Below, one piece after another: positions 47,201-47,237 of a DNA stretch of 47,237 bases; within the stretch, counting starts at the first letter, position 1; every line of letters starts with the position of its first letter. Source of the stretch: Candidatus Dormiibacterota bacterium (lineage in GTDB: Bacteria; Chloroflexota; Dormibacteria; Aeolococcales; Aeolococcaceae); the NCBI GenBank assembly GCA_003142035.1, contig PLOF01000112.1, forward strand, positions 8,377 to 55,613, in the 5' to 3' direction. Under the pieces are notes generated by a model. The model had not been told where the DNA came from and ran no database searches. It saw only the letters and a list, made by a program, of their open reading frames with translations. The translations under genes and the position numbers were made by a program.

Positions 47201-47237
47201 GGGCGGTAATCCAGGGGCTGGCCCCGGCTCACGCGTC

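Overview
High-GC chromosomal window, mostly housekeeping and metabolic genes. The F420-type oxidoreductases and fused accDA would fit an actinobacterial, Chloroflexota or Dormibacterota-like genome, but taxonomy is inference only. I found no CRISPR array, transposase, integrase, phage genes or rRNA; there is one tRNA-Leu(TAG). Recognisable genes include an Rrf2 regulator, DEAD-box helicase, adenosine-specific kinase, monofunctional GT51 transglycosylase, PspA, FTCD/HutU/NCS1 permease (histidine catabolism), birA, fabH-accDA, a YhaO/YhaN (SbcDC-like) pair, a paired ArsA/GET3-like ATPase locus, dxs, a YukD-like protein, maf, valS and tig/clpP/clpX. Two loci stand out as possibly undescribed systems. 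(1) Four genes linked by 4-nt overlaps (34661-38992, minus) look like a degenerate complex-I/Hyf-type membrane arm with no redox subunits. (2) A four-gene operon (11582-14655, minus) has three tandem double-YbjQ (UPF0145) proteins, all TGATG-coupled, behind a small conserved-looking protein. Regulatory signals include a 17-bp palindrome inside a promoter spacer before a zinc-ribbon gene, a long hairpin abutting the rrf2 start, and repeated TATACT/TANNNT boxes 7-11 nt before start codons. All family assignments are by eye from the supplied translations; no searches were run.
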